Below are positions 1-10,519 of a stretch of 64,000 bases of DNA, in pieces (positions within the stretch are counted from its first letter, which is position 1; every line of letters starts with the position of its first letter). This DNA is from Prosopocoilus inquinatus (Eukaryota > Arthropoda > Insecta > Coleoptera > Lucanidae). The notes below the pieces were generated by a model. That model saw nothing but the letters and a program-made list of their open reading frames with translations. It was not told the origin of the DNA and did not search any database. The DNA lies in contig CM069872.1 in assembly GCA_036172665.1 (NCBI GenBank), positions 52,500,101-52,564,100 of the forward strand, written 5' to 3'. The translations under genes and the position numbers were made by a program.

Positions 1-560
1 ATCTGAAGAGCGGCGGCTTGGAAAGTTCTTGAAAGGCCTTTTTAAAGGACCTCCAGACTTTCTTGAAGATCTATTCGAGTTAATTAAAAACTCAGATACG
101 ATCAAACCGTGCTGGCTTAATGAACGGGAATATCTCGATTGAGCCTCGGCTCTTCACGTGTTTCTTTAATCTCTTGAATTCTTGAATCTTAACGAAGCTC
201 TTCAAGCATTTCAAGCATGATGACACCTTTAATCAGGTCTGCGGACCATGAGGGACTTAAGCTTGGGGCTCTGCTCGTTTGGATTTTTAAAACTAACCTT
301 GAAAATGCTATTAAATCTGAAGAGCGGCGGCTTTGAAAGATCTCGAACGTTGAAGATCTTCAAGCTTTTTTTCAAGCCTTGCGCGTGGACGTCACTGTGG
401 AACGTAACTGAGAGTTTTTCATTCGTCTGATTCATCACCTGCTTCACGGAAACAGATGTCGCAATGACAGATGTCACGCAACGTCATAAAATAACGAACG
501 TCGAGACGTCGAGCAACGTCACAATGACAGGTGTCAGGAAACGTCAGGACGAAGCAACTG
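1..560. repeat. Local direct duplications
   Basis: An ATCTGAAGAGCGGCGGCTT block at the very start recurs at 314-332, an offset of about 313. A second duplication with ~65 bp offset (CAATGACAG-TGTCA then AACGTCA) covers about 456-550. An A18 run follows at about 579-597. No gene is seen. Confidence 0.6.
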
Positions 561-597
561 TAAAAACGTTACCTTGACAAAAAAAAAAAAAAAAAAG

Positions 598-1622
598 GTG
601 ACACAATTCAATCATCTATTTAGGGCAATTCACCATAAGCTCAGGGGGAGAAGGTGAATTGCCGCAAATTACTCAGCGGGGTGCCGTATAAGTCTTCGTC
701 GGTTGGTGAGGGGAGGGGGCAGGGAGAGGAGGAATGCACGCGGGGTTTATCGACGCAAATCTCTATTAGTGTCGCCTTCATTAAGGCGATTGCTGAATTA
801 CCTACTTACTTCCCCGGCTTGTATCATCGGGGCTTCACCATCAATATTCTTCACCCCCCTCCGGCCTGACCCCTGCAGAGTTCCCCGAAATTTAAGGCGA
901 CTTTAATTCGCATTCGCGGTGCTGCCTAAGATAAATTCACATCACCCTTTCCCCCCCACCCCCTGAAATGGCAAACACCACCTGATATGCAACAAATCTC
1001 AATTTTGCTTGGATTGAGCGCGCCGGAGGATCGTGACTTGGTTTTCGAGTGACTTGGAGGCCGTGAATTTATTGAGCAGCTTGCTTTCACCGGCCGTATT
1101 GATTTCGACGGGGGGGGGGGGGGGGCAAGTTGGTCTACCCTATCGGATGTTGCAGTAGGTAAATGAGTGACCGACAAAGTTCGTAATAAATTGACGAAAA
1201 TATGAAACAAATATCAAAACTTTTTAAAAACGAGCAAGAACTATCCAAAAGCAAAAAAAAGTAATAAATTAAATCATGCGCTTTTATGTTTCACCTATAA
1301 GACGATGCATTACTGCCAATTTGTTTCAATTGTTTATCTGCTCTTGTTTTTGATAACCAACGCGTATTTATTTATTCTTTTAACGACAACCTTCTAATTT
1401 TTCTTCATTTATTACTTAACAAAATAGACAATGAAAAAAAAATATAACAATATACGTAAATACTTTTGCCCTTCCCTGTATTCGTTTTCATGTTTTTAAA
1501 GCAATCTTGTTGCCTTCAGGTTATTTTTTGTTTAAGGAAGTATTTTTGTCCAGTATCGACTATTTTCTTAATTTTTTCAATCAAATGTTATTTTTTCGAA
1601 AATTTTATTATGTAATAGATGA
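598..1622. other. No gene seen; small hairpin and poly(G) tract
   Basis: A short inverted repeat (GGCAATTCACC / GGTGAATTGCC) spans 623-662. A G16 run at about 1110-1126 could be a quadruplex or a length-variable site. The rest is ordinary AT-rich DNA. Confidence 0.5.
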
Positions 1623-1631
1623 ATATTTTTA

Positions 1632-2473
1632 GGGTCTAGGACAATTCGCCATCGCCGATTTGTCGTCGCCAATTCACCGTCGCCGATTCGTCGTAGGTAC
1701 AATTCACCGCCGGAAAACTCGCCGTCGGTAAATTCGCCGTCAGCGATTAAAGTTTTAAGTCCAGGTACATATCCAAATCATAATATACCGATAATTATAT
1801 GTAAATAAAATAAAGAAGTTAACATAATTGATGGAAAATAAAATAATTTGTTATTAATTAAATGTGATACATAGATAAAGAAACAGATAAAAAAATTTGG
1901 TCTTCCAGGAAGTATTTCTTATTCTTCAGGGTGTTCGTAAAATCCCTCCAATTCTTCTTTTTTATATTTTCAGATTCTGCTCAAAATCATATTGATTTTC
2001 ATATCAATCAAAATCACTACACATCAAAAGTCGACTGCTTTCAAAATATTGATTCATGAAAGCTCATCATTTAAAATTATAAATTGAAAAACGGGTTCCA
2101 TTAAAAAACAAAATAGAATTATGATTATGTGTACGTACAGCACCAATTTGTTCGTAATTTTGTGTCTTACGGTGGTCGCACTGTAATTAGGAATTTATTT
2201 TAACTTGAAATAGAAAAACAATAGTGAAGTCCATTTTAATTTACTTGAAACGTACTGAAATTATAGTTATTTTCTTCAATTCGTAGGTGTAACTTGGAAA
2301 TTATCTAAAATGGTCAGAAAGTGTTTTAAAGCTTATCAAGCTAAATAAAGCAGTAACATGGGACGGCGAATTGGGCGGACGGTAAATTGGATCGACGACG
2401 AATTGGTTCTACGACGAATTGGCGACGGTGAATCGGCGACGGCGAGTTGGCGACGGCGAATCGTCCCATCCCC
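1632..2473. mobile_element. Non-autonomous Mutator-like (MULE) element with long subrepeated inverted repeats
   Basis: 842 bp flanked by an exact 9-bp duplication ATATTTTTA (1623-1631 and 2474-2482). Both arms are about 110 bp and are built from short GCCGTCGCCAATTC-type subrepeats in inverted orientation. The tips are GGGTCTAGGAC and, reversed, GGGGATGGGAC. The interior is AT-rich and has no open frame. A 9-bp target duplication with long inverted repeats is the Mutator signature; a foldback-type class is the alternative. Confidence 0.85.
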
Positions 2474-2618
2474 ATATTTTTATGTGGTCGTTTAGAGAAT
2501 TAAACGAACTATTAAATAAAGGGAAAAAATAGTAGGTTGTCATTTGAAAAACAAATCAAACAAAGTGTATTAACAGTTATATTACAGCGCTTTCGACTGA
2601 GGTGCACTGTATGCACTG

Positions 2619-2678
2619 AGTGTCTTCATCTCATTTTATTCCACGAGGTTAAAGCGAGATGATGAAGATGCACTCATG
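2619..2678. repeat. Small hairpin, family 'TCTTCATCTC'
   Basis: GTGTCTTCATCTC is opposed by GAGATGATGAAGATGCAC around a loop containing TTTTATTCC-GAGGTTAAA. A similar hairpin with a similar loop lies at 35591-35654. The rest of 2483-3150 shows nothing else. Confidence 0.5.
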
Positions 2679-3151
2679 CCAAATGAAAACGCTATTAGAT
2701 TTTAACTGTCATCTGTCAGATATTTGAGCTGACATTGATCAATCTGTCGTCATATTAAAGTCAGTTTTTTTTTCAAGTGTAAAATGGCATTCAGTAAAAT
2801 CGTTGCATCGCGTTCTTTGACAATTTGTGTTGCATCACTCTCGTCAAAATACATACTGTGCGTTTTTTTAATAAGCATACATAGCAACGGTGTATACTTT
2901 TATAAAAAAAAAATAATAACATGTCAACGCATTGAATATGTGTAGTTGATTGCCTAGTGGGAGGAAAACTGTTTTTTTTTTTTTTTGTGCAACTTTGCAT
3001 AAATTTTTATGAACTACTTTACACGACAGGGCCCTACGTTCATATTAGAAAGAAAGAGAAAACCACAGTCTTCTTAAACTGCGTTTTTCCTCTAATTAAA
3101 AACTAAAAATTAGTTTCGTTTCTAATAACGTGCGCTTTTATGTTTCACCTG

Positions 3152-3400
3152 CGCGAAAGCAAAAAAATGGTAAACAAATACAGTTTCCTGTAATTTTTCT
3201 CTTTCTCTCTCTCACTCTCTCTGAAATGGCGCTGTTTAAATACAGCTTCACGGATTTGATAAAAGTTTCGAGCTCGTCAAATCCGAACGCACCCGAAAAC
3301 CTTCGAAACTGTAAAGTCATGTTTATACAGTATTATTTTGGAGAGAGAAAAAAAATTACAGGAAACTGTAATCGTTTGCTATTGTCTGCCGCTTTCGACT
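3152..3400. mobile_element. PAL foldback MITE, copy 1
   Basis: Long inverted repeats open with GCGAAAGCAAAAAAATGG and close with the reverse of GTCGAAAGC. Each arm contains the 18-bp hairpin ATTACAGGAAACTGTAAT or its degenerate complement (about 3178-3194 and 3355-3372). A related inner block (GGCGCTGTTTAAATAC) follows. No coding capacity and no obvious target duplication. Confidence 0.8.
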
Positions 3401-4100
3401 GGTACCGTACCTTACGTATTCCTGAACTGCACCGTTTTTTTTTTTCGTTCTTTTAAATAAAACGTATCGTTTATTTCGATCAAATTTTATGCGAGGGGGT
3501 GAACAGAAAGAGATGAAAATATTCCGTAACCACGTGCAGGAGTGTGACATAAATTTGCATAATTTCAGCCTATTACATCTCAGTCGTTTCTTTCTCTCTT
3601 TCATATTCTATAAGCGTTTTATTGCGCCATTACAGCAAGAGATGGTCTATTTCGGAAGATAAATTTGAATTAAGATTTTATTTGTTTCTTTCTTTCGTTC
3701 CATAAATTTTCTTCCAGTATTTGCGCTGTTCGTGGTTGTGCTTGCCGCCTGCCATCGTTGTAACAAGACTGTACAATTTTCAAAAAAAAAAGCATACTTA
3801 CAGAATTATTTTTAAATAAACAGTGCCACCTGTTGGCAGTGTATTAAACCAACCAAAAGCGGAGGAGTGACGTTTGACGGCTTGTAATAATGATTTTTTT
3901 TTCTTTTAAACGAACAGGACGTTATGAAAATTAATTGCTTGTGTAAACATGTAAATTTAAGAAAGTCGCATGATCGCAGCTGTCAATCGTTTTTCTTTTT
4001 TCAATTAAAAATCAAGGACAATCTGGAAATGTCATAAAAACGAAAATAAAGTGGAGGAACCCCCCGGGACATTCAGTTACGTTCTAAATTTCTTAAAAAA
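3401..4100. other. No gene seen
   Basis: AT-rich unique-looking DNA with scattered homopolymers. A GCCACCTGTTGGCAG sequence near 3825 resembles the GCCATCTGTCGG sequence near 5990. Confidence 0.4.
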
Positions 4101-4234
4101 TTTTTGTGCAAATCGTTCTTGATTGCAGTGAAAACCTCGAGCAGCCTCTGTACAGCTGTTTCAGCCCTGCTTGGGGCTTCTTCAGCAATGTCAGGTCAAA
4201 AAGCGATCCTAAGATGTCGCTATTTTATCTGTTC
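4101..4234 (-). repeat. HHL dispersed repeat, copy 1 (hammerhead-like core)
   Basis: A ~130-bp dispersed unit running from TTGTTGCAAATCG-like to TTATCTGTTC sequence, found also at 37014, 38862, 39843, 41080 and 45322. On the minus strand, 4185-4159 reads CTGAAGA, a 5-bp stem AGCCC/GGGCT with loop CAAGCA, then GAAA. That matches hammerhead boxes CUGANGA and GAAA with a perfect stem II. A CAGC/GCTG pair follows, but the expected UH cleavage triplet and a stem I are not evident. Confidence 0.65.
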
Positions 4235-4235
4235 T

Positions 4236-4880
4236 AAATTTCATCGGCGGTTTCTTTGTTCTTTGAACATTTTCTTCAAAACTCCAAAAAACCAAAGCTT
4301 GAATTTCGTTCTTGGTCCCCTCCTCTCAGTATTTTTCGATTTGTTTTTCAAATCCTTTTTAATTCGATTTTCAATATCCGGCTTTTGGCCGTCCCCTTTT
4401 GATTTGATTTTGCTTTGAAAATTTCATTTTTTATTCGATTTTTAATCTCCGGCTCTTGGCCCCTTTGATTTTGCTTTGAAAATTTCCTCGGCTTTCACCT
4501 TGACTAATACAAACGCCACTTCTTTCTTCTTTCGAACTGAATTTTCATATTTTCCTTCTTTTGGGCAAACTTGTTCCTCTTATCATCTAAATTTCTTTCG
4601 TTGTTCGTTCGATTTCCGCACACTTCCTTTGCTTCTAATTTTGTTTGAAAACTTTCGTCCTGCCCGAAGCCCCCCCCCCCTCACCCCGATATGTACCTTG
4701 CATTTTTCCTTGTTTTTCATTCAATGTTTATTTTCTGGCTTGGGACTCGTTTGTTGCCCTAATACACGCGTGACCTTCAGTTAACCTTCCAATTTCTTTT
4801 TCACATTTTTCCTTGCGTTCCACTACTTCGACTTTCTCCTTTGATTTCCCCCATCGCTACCTCTCTTTGGTATTTTTTTT
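4236..4880 (+). repeat. T-rich degenerate repeat
   Basis: Pyrimidine-biased strand with recurring blocks (TTCGATTTTCAATATCCGGC / TTCGATTTTTAATCTCCGGC; CCCTTTGATTTTGCTTTGAA). Open frames here are Phe/Ser/Leu-rich by composition only. A C10 run is at about 4671-4680. Confidence 0.55.
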
Positions 4881-5537
4881 TAAATTAATCATGATCATGA
4901 GAAGATGGGAGAAACGAATTGAACAATTCAAAACGATTCCTGCATAATTAGTCGTCTAAGAAGAGAAGAAAAGAAGAAGTACAAAAGTACAATAAAGGAT
5001 TACACAAAAATAAATAATAAGAGTAATAAATTTTGAACAAGAAAGGAATACTATCGATCCTTATCGTCATCATCATCATCATCAACTCACGTCATTTTCT
5101 CTCTGCGTTTGAAAGAAAATAAGTGGCAAGTTTTTTTTTCTCTTAATTTTCAAATCATTTTTCTTAATCCCTAACTGATCAACCAACTGACTCGTTTTAT
5201 TTATTTATTTATTTATTTTTTGATAACATTCGTCGAAAGAGAAGAGAAGCTTCAAGTCACTATACATTTTTTTAGGGTTTGTTTCGAAATCCGTTTACTG
5301 AACAAACGCCATATTTGAATTAGTCACTAATCTCATGGATAATCCTTTGATTTTGACTCGTTTTCTTTCCATTTCTACCTGCAAGACAATAAGTAATTTT
5401 TTTTTTTAATTTTGGTTCATTTTTCTCTTGCTTTTTTTCTTTTCTTTTTTCTTTTATGGCAGTGGTTTTCGTTCTCCTCTTCTCTGTTTCATTCAAAACG
5501 ACAAGTGCGACGAAATCTCGTCGGATCTGGCGACTTC
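4881..5537. other. No gene seen; low-complexity AT
   Basis: Contains (ATC)n near 5066-5083, (TTTA)n near 5198-5218 and T-runs. Nothing coding is supported. Confidence 0.45.
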
Positions 5538-6727
5538 AGATTCACTGAATTTGGTTTTCACAGAAAAAAAAAGAACTTCAAAATCCGGGGACTTTCGAAA
5601 CGCTGGAATTGTTTCGACCATGTTTTTTTTTCTTTTTTTTCCAAAGCCGCGCTTTCTTTTTGGACCGCACAATTTCTAAAGCAATAATCGCTGCCGAATG
5701 GATTTATTTTTAATTTATCATTGAATATTTAAATGCGATTCAAAAGTGCAAGATCAAGATGTGCAAGCGAGACCCTACAATAAGAGTCTGGACGATTCGT
5801 AACCGAGTTTTGATTGGTGCTGCCGTGTTATTATCACAAATCGAAACTCGACAACTGTCAAACATAACACGCGAGAAGGTAACGCCTACTTTTCTTCCTC
5901 ACCAATCACAGCTAATTTTTGTTGAGATACAAATGGCGGTATTGTCCACAGACTCTAATTAAAGGGTCTCTGCAAGATATGAACAACCGGTGCCATCTGT
6001 CGGCGGTAAATTAAACGACAAGCCGGGTACAGAACCGTTTCAATGTTCTAAACGAAGTCGACTCTCTTGTCCAATCAACGAATTCTTTTTAATCTTTAAA
6101 TTTATTACCGCTTTAATTATTATTTTGGAAAAAAAAAATTAGATTTAGATTCATTGAGTTTGGATTTTACAGAAAACAAAAATAAAAAAGAAACTTCAAA
6201 ATCCGGGGACTTCCAGAACGCTGGAATTGATTCGTCGATGTTTTTTTTTTCTTTTTTTTCCAAAGCCGCGCTTTCTTTTTGGACCGCACAATTTCTAAAG
6301 CAATAATCGCTGCCGAATGGATTTATTTTTAATTTATCATTGAATATTTAAATGCGATTTAAAAGAGCAAGATCAAGATGTGCAAGCTAGACCCTACAAT
6401 AAGAGTCTGGACGATTCGTAACCAAGTTTTGATTGGTGCCGCCGTGTTATTATCACAAATCGAAACTCGACAACTGTCAAACGTAACACGCGAGAAGGTA
6501 ACGCCTACTTTTCTTCCTCACCAATCACAGCTATTTTTTGTTGAGATACAAACGACGGTATTGTCCACAGACTCTAATTAAAGGGTCTCTGCAAGATATG
6601 AACAACCGGTGCCATCTGTCGGCGGTAAATTAAACGACAAGCCGGGTACAGAACCGTTTCAATGTTCTAAACGAAGTCGACTCTCTTGTCCAATCAACGA
6701 ATTCTTTTTAATCTTTAAATTTATTAA
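5538..6727. repeat. Direct tandem duplication, two ~580-bp copies 619 bp apart
   Basis: Copy 1 (about 5538-6107) and copy 2 (about 6145-6727) are nearly identical, including ATGTGCAAGC-AGACCCTAC at 5759 and 6378 and GCCATCTGTCGGCGG near 5990 and 6610. Each carries a 67-codon open frame beginning MCK, differing at five residues. With no known family and AT-rich flanks, this is treated as a duplicated non-coding unit. Confidence 0.85.
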
Positions 6728-7480
6728 AAATTTTGATCCAAAATAATACATATTATTTAAATACCTAAGCAAATTATCTGACACTATAAATAAATAACAA
6801 TACATTTTTATAAGAATTTGATAAATCCATCCACTGTCATAAAACCATCTTTAATTATTGATGGAAATTTTGCTCAAAAAATCGACTGTGGGATATCGGC
6901 TTTAAATGCTATACATACAAGCGCGCCATCTATCGTCAGAAAAAAGATCCATTATCAAAGCGAAACACCCGCGCCGCAAAGTTTATTTTTCCCTCCCGAA
7001 TTTCATAACAGTTAATAATCATTATTTTAATTGGAATTTTGATCAAGAAACCTTTCCATTTAGTTTTTTTTTTATTCCAAACACTATTATTTATTAATTG
7101 TACAACAAACGCAACGCAATTTAATGGAAGAAGTTCCTAGACAATTAAAACACAGCCAACTGGCATCCGCCTTGCCGCCAAATTGGCGGCAAATTTAAAA
7201 AAATTTCGCACGCAAACGTTGATATTTCATTCAAGGAAACGAAACAGTGTACTATCACACAATCGTCTATAATAATCTAATAACTATAAAAAAATTATAA
7301 AATTTAAGTTAGGACGGGACTTTTAAAGAAAGGGCTCCATTTGAATATTTAATTGAGCTGCACGTCAATAAAGAAATAATGTTTGTGATCAAAGTGAAGC
7401 CACCTCCAATTGCCATCAAAGTTTTCTTTTCCTCCTCCTGGCAATACCTCCTCAAATTTTATATTGGCCGACCTGATGCA
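6728..7480. other. No gene seen; small hairpin
   Basis: GCCGCCAAATTGGCGGC (7173-7189) is a perfect 7-bp stem. GCGCGCCATCTATCG lies at about 6920. Otherwise AT-rich. Confidence 0.4.
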
Positions 7481-7488
7481 ATTAAAGA

Positions 7489-7562
7489 TTCCTGTAATTG
7501 TAATTCTTTTAATTACAGGAAACTGTATCTGTCTACTGTTTTTTTTGTTGTGCTTTCGACTG
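7489..7562. mobile_element. PAL MITE, one-arm fragment (copy 2)
   Basis: ATTACAGGAAACTGTAT followed by CTGTCTACTG, a T-run and GCTTTCGACTG, the canonical right arm. The left arm is not recognisable. Confidence 0.65.
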
Positions 7563-8011
7563 TACATTTTGCATTTCTTCGGCGAGTATTTACTTCATCG
7601 TTGATTCAAAACGTCATCATGTCTTTTTGGTAAACACAATCGTCGGACATGGATGAAGGAAGATTCCAATAACCGAAGCCCCCCTCCCCCTTCTCCGCAT
7701 AAATTCCAAAACGTTTCTTTTCCTTTATGCTGCAACCCAAATAGAATTTTCCCAGATTTTGACTGCAAGCCTTACTTCATAAACGCAGGGAAAACAAATT
7801 TCTTTCGCCCTCAAAGGAAATAATATTATTGATCCGAGTCCTGCCCGAGACCTTAAATGAAATTCTTCGCCGTCCTTGAAACAGTTATTTTATTACGATT
7901 TCATTAAGTTGTTGGCCGGAAGCGTTTTTTTTTTCGATCGTCGGAATTCCTCATTTGGGGTTGGCCGGAAAAAGCACGAGGACCGTCGCGGGCCTTTTAT
8001 GTTAAAATATT

Positions 8012-8031
8012 TGGCGGCGGCGGCGGCGGCG
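8012..8031. repeat. (GGC)n microsatellite
   Basis: About six GGC repeats in a GC-rich pocket (7975-8090). No exon is recognised. Confidence 0.8.
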
Positions 8032-8209
8032 TCTTTCCGGAACCCCCTCGCCCTCCCGCTCCTCCCGCCCCTCACCTATCCTTGCAACGGAGTATTGATT
8101 TCGCCTACGAAGTTCTTCTTCATCTGAAATTTCCAGTTTTGGTGTCGCAGGTTGGTAGAGCTTTAAAGCTCGGTCGAAAATCCTGACGTTAATCTACCCA
8201 GGGTCGAAG

Positions 8210-8482
8210 GTCGAAAGCAAAAAGGATAAATGGCAGACAGTTATTACAGTTTCCTGTAATTTTTCTTTCTTACTTTCTCCAAAATTGTACGGTTTAAATA
8301 ATAGGAAGGAGGAATTCGGAGATTTCACTAAAAAGTTTTGAGCTCGAAGGCTTTCAAGTATTTCGATTGCATTTTTAAGAAGTATCATCTGCGAAACCCC
8401 ATTTAGACAGTGTCATTTAGGGCAAAGAAAAATTACAGGAAACTGTAATTGTTTACTATTTGTTTTCTTTTCTTGCTTCGAC
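8210..8482. mobile_element. PAL foldback MITE, copy 3
   Basis: GTCGAAAGC at the left and GCTTCGAC at the right, with the hairpin palindromes at 8243-8260 (ATTACAGTTTCCTGTAAT) and 8432-8449 (ATTACAGGAAACTGTAAT). Both palindromes are intact. Confidence 0.85.
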
Positions 8483-8608
8483 TCGGGTGCAAATAAAAGT
8501 AAACGACTCCTAAGGTTATTTTATTTTATTTTATTTCGTAAAAGCAGCTTCAGTATATTTTTTTTTACAAATATTTATTAAAATGTTGGAGACTGTGGTT
8601 TGTAGTGA

Positions 8609-8677
8609 AAAGAAATTGGATTTAACCTGCTAACCACAAAATTTTTTTGTGGTTAGGAGGTTAAATCCAATTTCTTT
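8609..8677. repeat. Near-perfect 69-bp palindrome
   Basis: Two 33-base arms differ at one position and are separated by only TTT. The left arm starts AAAGAAATTGGATTTAACCT, and the centre reads CTAACCACAAAA / TTTTGTGGTTAG. Confidence 0.9.
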
Positions 8678-10010
8678 ACGACGAATATTTATGACAACCA
8701 AGTAACATTAGTCCGTTACGAGGCACTCGCGAAAATCAGCAACCAACAGATGGCGTATTGAATAAGGAAAACAAACGCCTGTCATTAATGATATTCAGTA
8801 TAACTTGTTATGTTTATGATTCATCGATGCATTTGTTAGTTTTACTATTTATTATTGCATTATTATTATACGTTGTGTTAAAAGTAGTAAGCGTCACAAA
8901 ACTTACGAACAAACATGTTTTTTTTATAGGTTAACTAAATGTCATTCCAATGTTTTCCTTATTATAGGAACTTAAAACACAAATTTATCACTAGATGTCG
9001 GCCACTCCGTGATTTTCTCGAATTGGTAAATCAAAGTCGGACATACAATAGCGAAAAAGAATCGTTTACTTGTCTTTGCACCCGATGGTGCCTGCATCGA
9101 TGAAATAAAAAACAAATTTTGCTTCTTCTAAGAAACCAACAGCTCCGAAGCTCCAAAGCTTGAATTATCAGAACGAGGACATTTCAGAGGAATGTTGTCT
9201 TTGCACTTATTTATTTATTTATTTACTTTGAATACTTACGCCTGCGTAAGTACATTCCGCGCGTTGTTGTTTGTTCGCAAGAAAACTGCGTGTAGGTTTA
9301 ACGGACTTAACGTACAACCGCATTCCAAGTAGTGTTAGTTATTTAATAAATAAATACTAATAATTCCGTGAGGACTTAATCTCGTAAATCCGGCCCTGTC
9401 ACAGAGCTAAGGCGCCGTCGTATATAATTCAATGAATTTGTGCGTTAGCAATTTTTGGGAATGACAAGATCACAAAAAAAAAATGCCAAGACGAGAGGAG
9501 CTTTAACAGTAAATGAAAGCAACCATCAAAACGGGTTAGGTACAATCTTGTTTGTAAATAATGTCTACCCAATGAAATTTTAAATCGCGACCTAAAAGGT
9601 AAAGAAACTCATAATTGAAGATTAAAAAAACTTTGTACTTATAATTGTAAAGAAACTCGTTTTGATCTATTTCACGTTTTTATTTTGTGTTTATTTACCG
9701 CCTTGCTCTTTTACCTGCCTCTCTGCCTATTATTATACTGATCACAAGGCATTAGGTTGTTGCAATTTAACATTTGTAAGGGAGACATTACTAAAAAGCA
9801 TGATTGTACATCAACGAATGGATTTTCTTAACTTTAGCTTCAATTAAGTGAGTCCCGTCATATTATCATGTATTGTTTTAACATAAAAGCAGATCGCGTG
9901 ATGAAACGTGCACAAAGCTTGGCTCTCTTCATTCAATTATAATAATTAAAGGCTGCTTTCTTCATAACTGAATATTTAATAATAATAATAATAATAATAA
10001 TACGAAGCGT
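8678..10010. other. No gene seen; microsatellites
   Basis: (TTTA)n at about 9208-9226 and (AAT)n at about 9973-10000. An ACTTACGCCTGCGTAAGT inverted repeat sits near 9236. Nothing coding is supported. Confidence 0.45.
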
Positions 10011-10034
10011 CTTAGAAGATCTGTTCAGTCACGC

Positions 10035-10125
10035 ATTTTAAATTTTGCCGCCACGCCGCGTCGCCGGGGTGAGTGGAGCCAAGATGGCGGAAGCTCGCGC
10101 GGCGGTGCGGTCGGTAATCCATGGA
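10035..10125 (+). other. CpG-rich islet with ATG in AAGATGGCGG context
   Basis: About 90 bp of GC-rich sequence in AT-rich DNA contains GCCAAGATGGCGGAAGC. From the ATG at 10084 the frame reads MAEARAAVRS and then meets GTAATC, a possible donor. CCAAGATGGCGG is also the YY1/Pho-type motif found at many first exons. It could be a first exon of a nested plus-strand gene or a regulatory element; no downstream exon is identified. Confidence 0.25.
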
Positions 10126-10519
10126 CTTTACTTCATATAGAATCGAATCTACTTAAAAATCCGAGTTTTTTTCGTGCGACGCTTCGCGTCGTCCTAATCC
10201 GAACAAACTGTGGTGCAAAAGGGAAAAAAGAAGACGCAACGATGCGCCTGCCTGTCTGCTGTTTCAAGGGCGAAACGTATAATCCTCTGCGTGGAAACTC
10301 GGCGGCCCAGAATTTCATCATCCAAGAGCCCGGAAAGCTAATAATCTATCTTTTCTCATCGAAGCTACGGACGCTACGTCATTTTAATATTGCCCTTTGC
10401 GCTCATGAGAATTTATTCCAATGGATTGTAAAGCGTACTGTTAATCAGAAATGGAGGGATGGACTAGAGGTTCAAAAGGTTGTAACAATATAACAATCAT
10501 AGATGGCTCTAGTTGTTCT

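Noticed and set aside
1110..1126. G16 run as a G-quadruplex element
   Set aside because: A single homopolymer, probably length-variable; similar G runs at 32052 and 46731 show it is common here.
5412..5687. Phe/Leu-rich 83-91 codon frames
   Set aside because: Pure composition of T-rich DNA; overlapping frames are equally open.
5759..6581. Paired 67-codon frames in the tandem duplication as a possible small duplicated gene
   Set aside because: Five replacement differences in 67 codons, no known family, and no promoter or poly(A) evidence; duplication covers flanking non-coding DNA equally.
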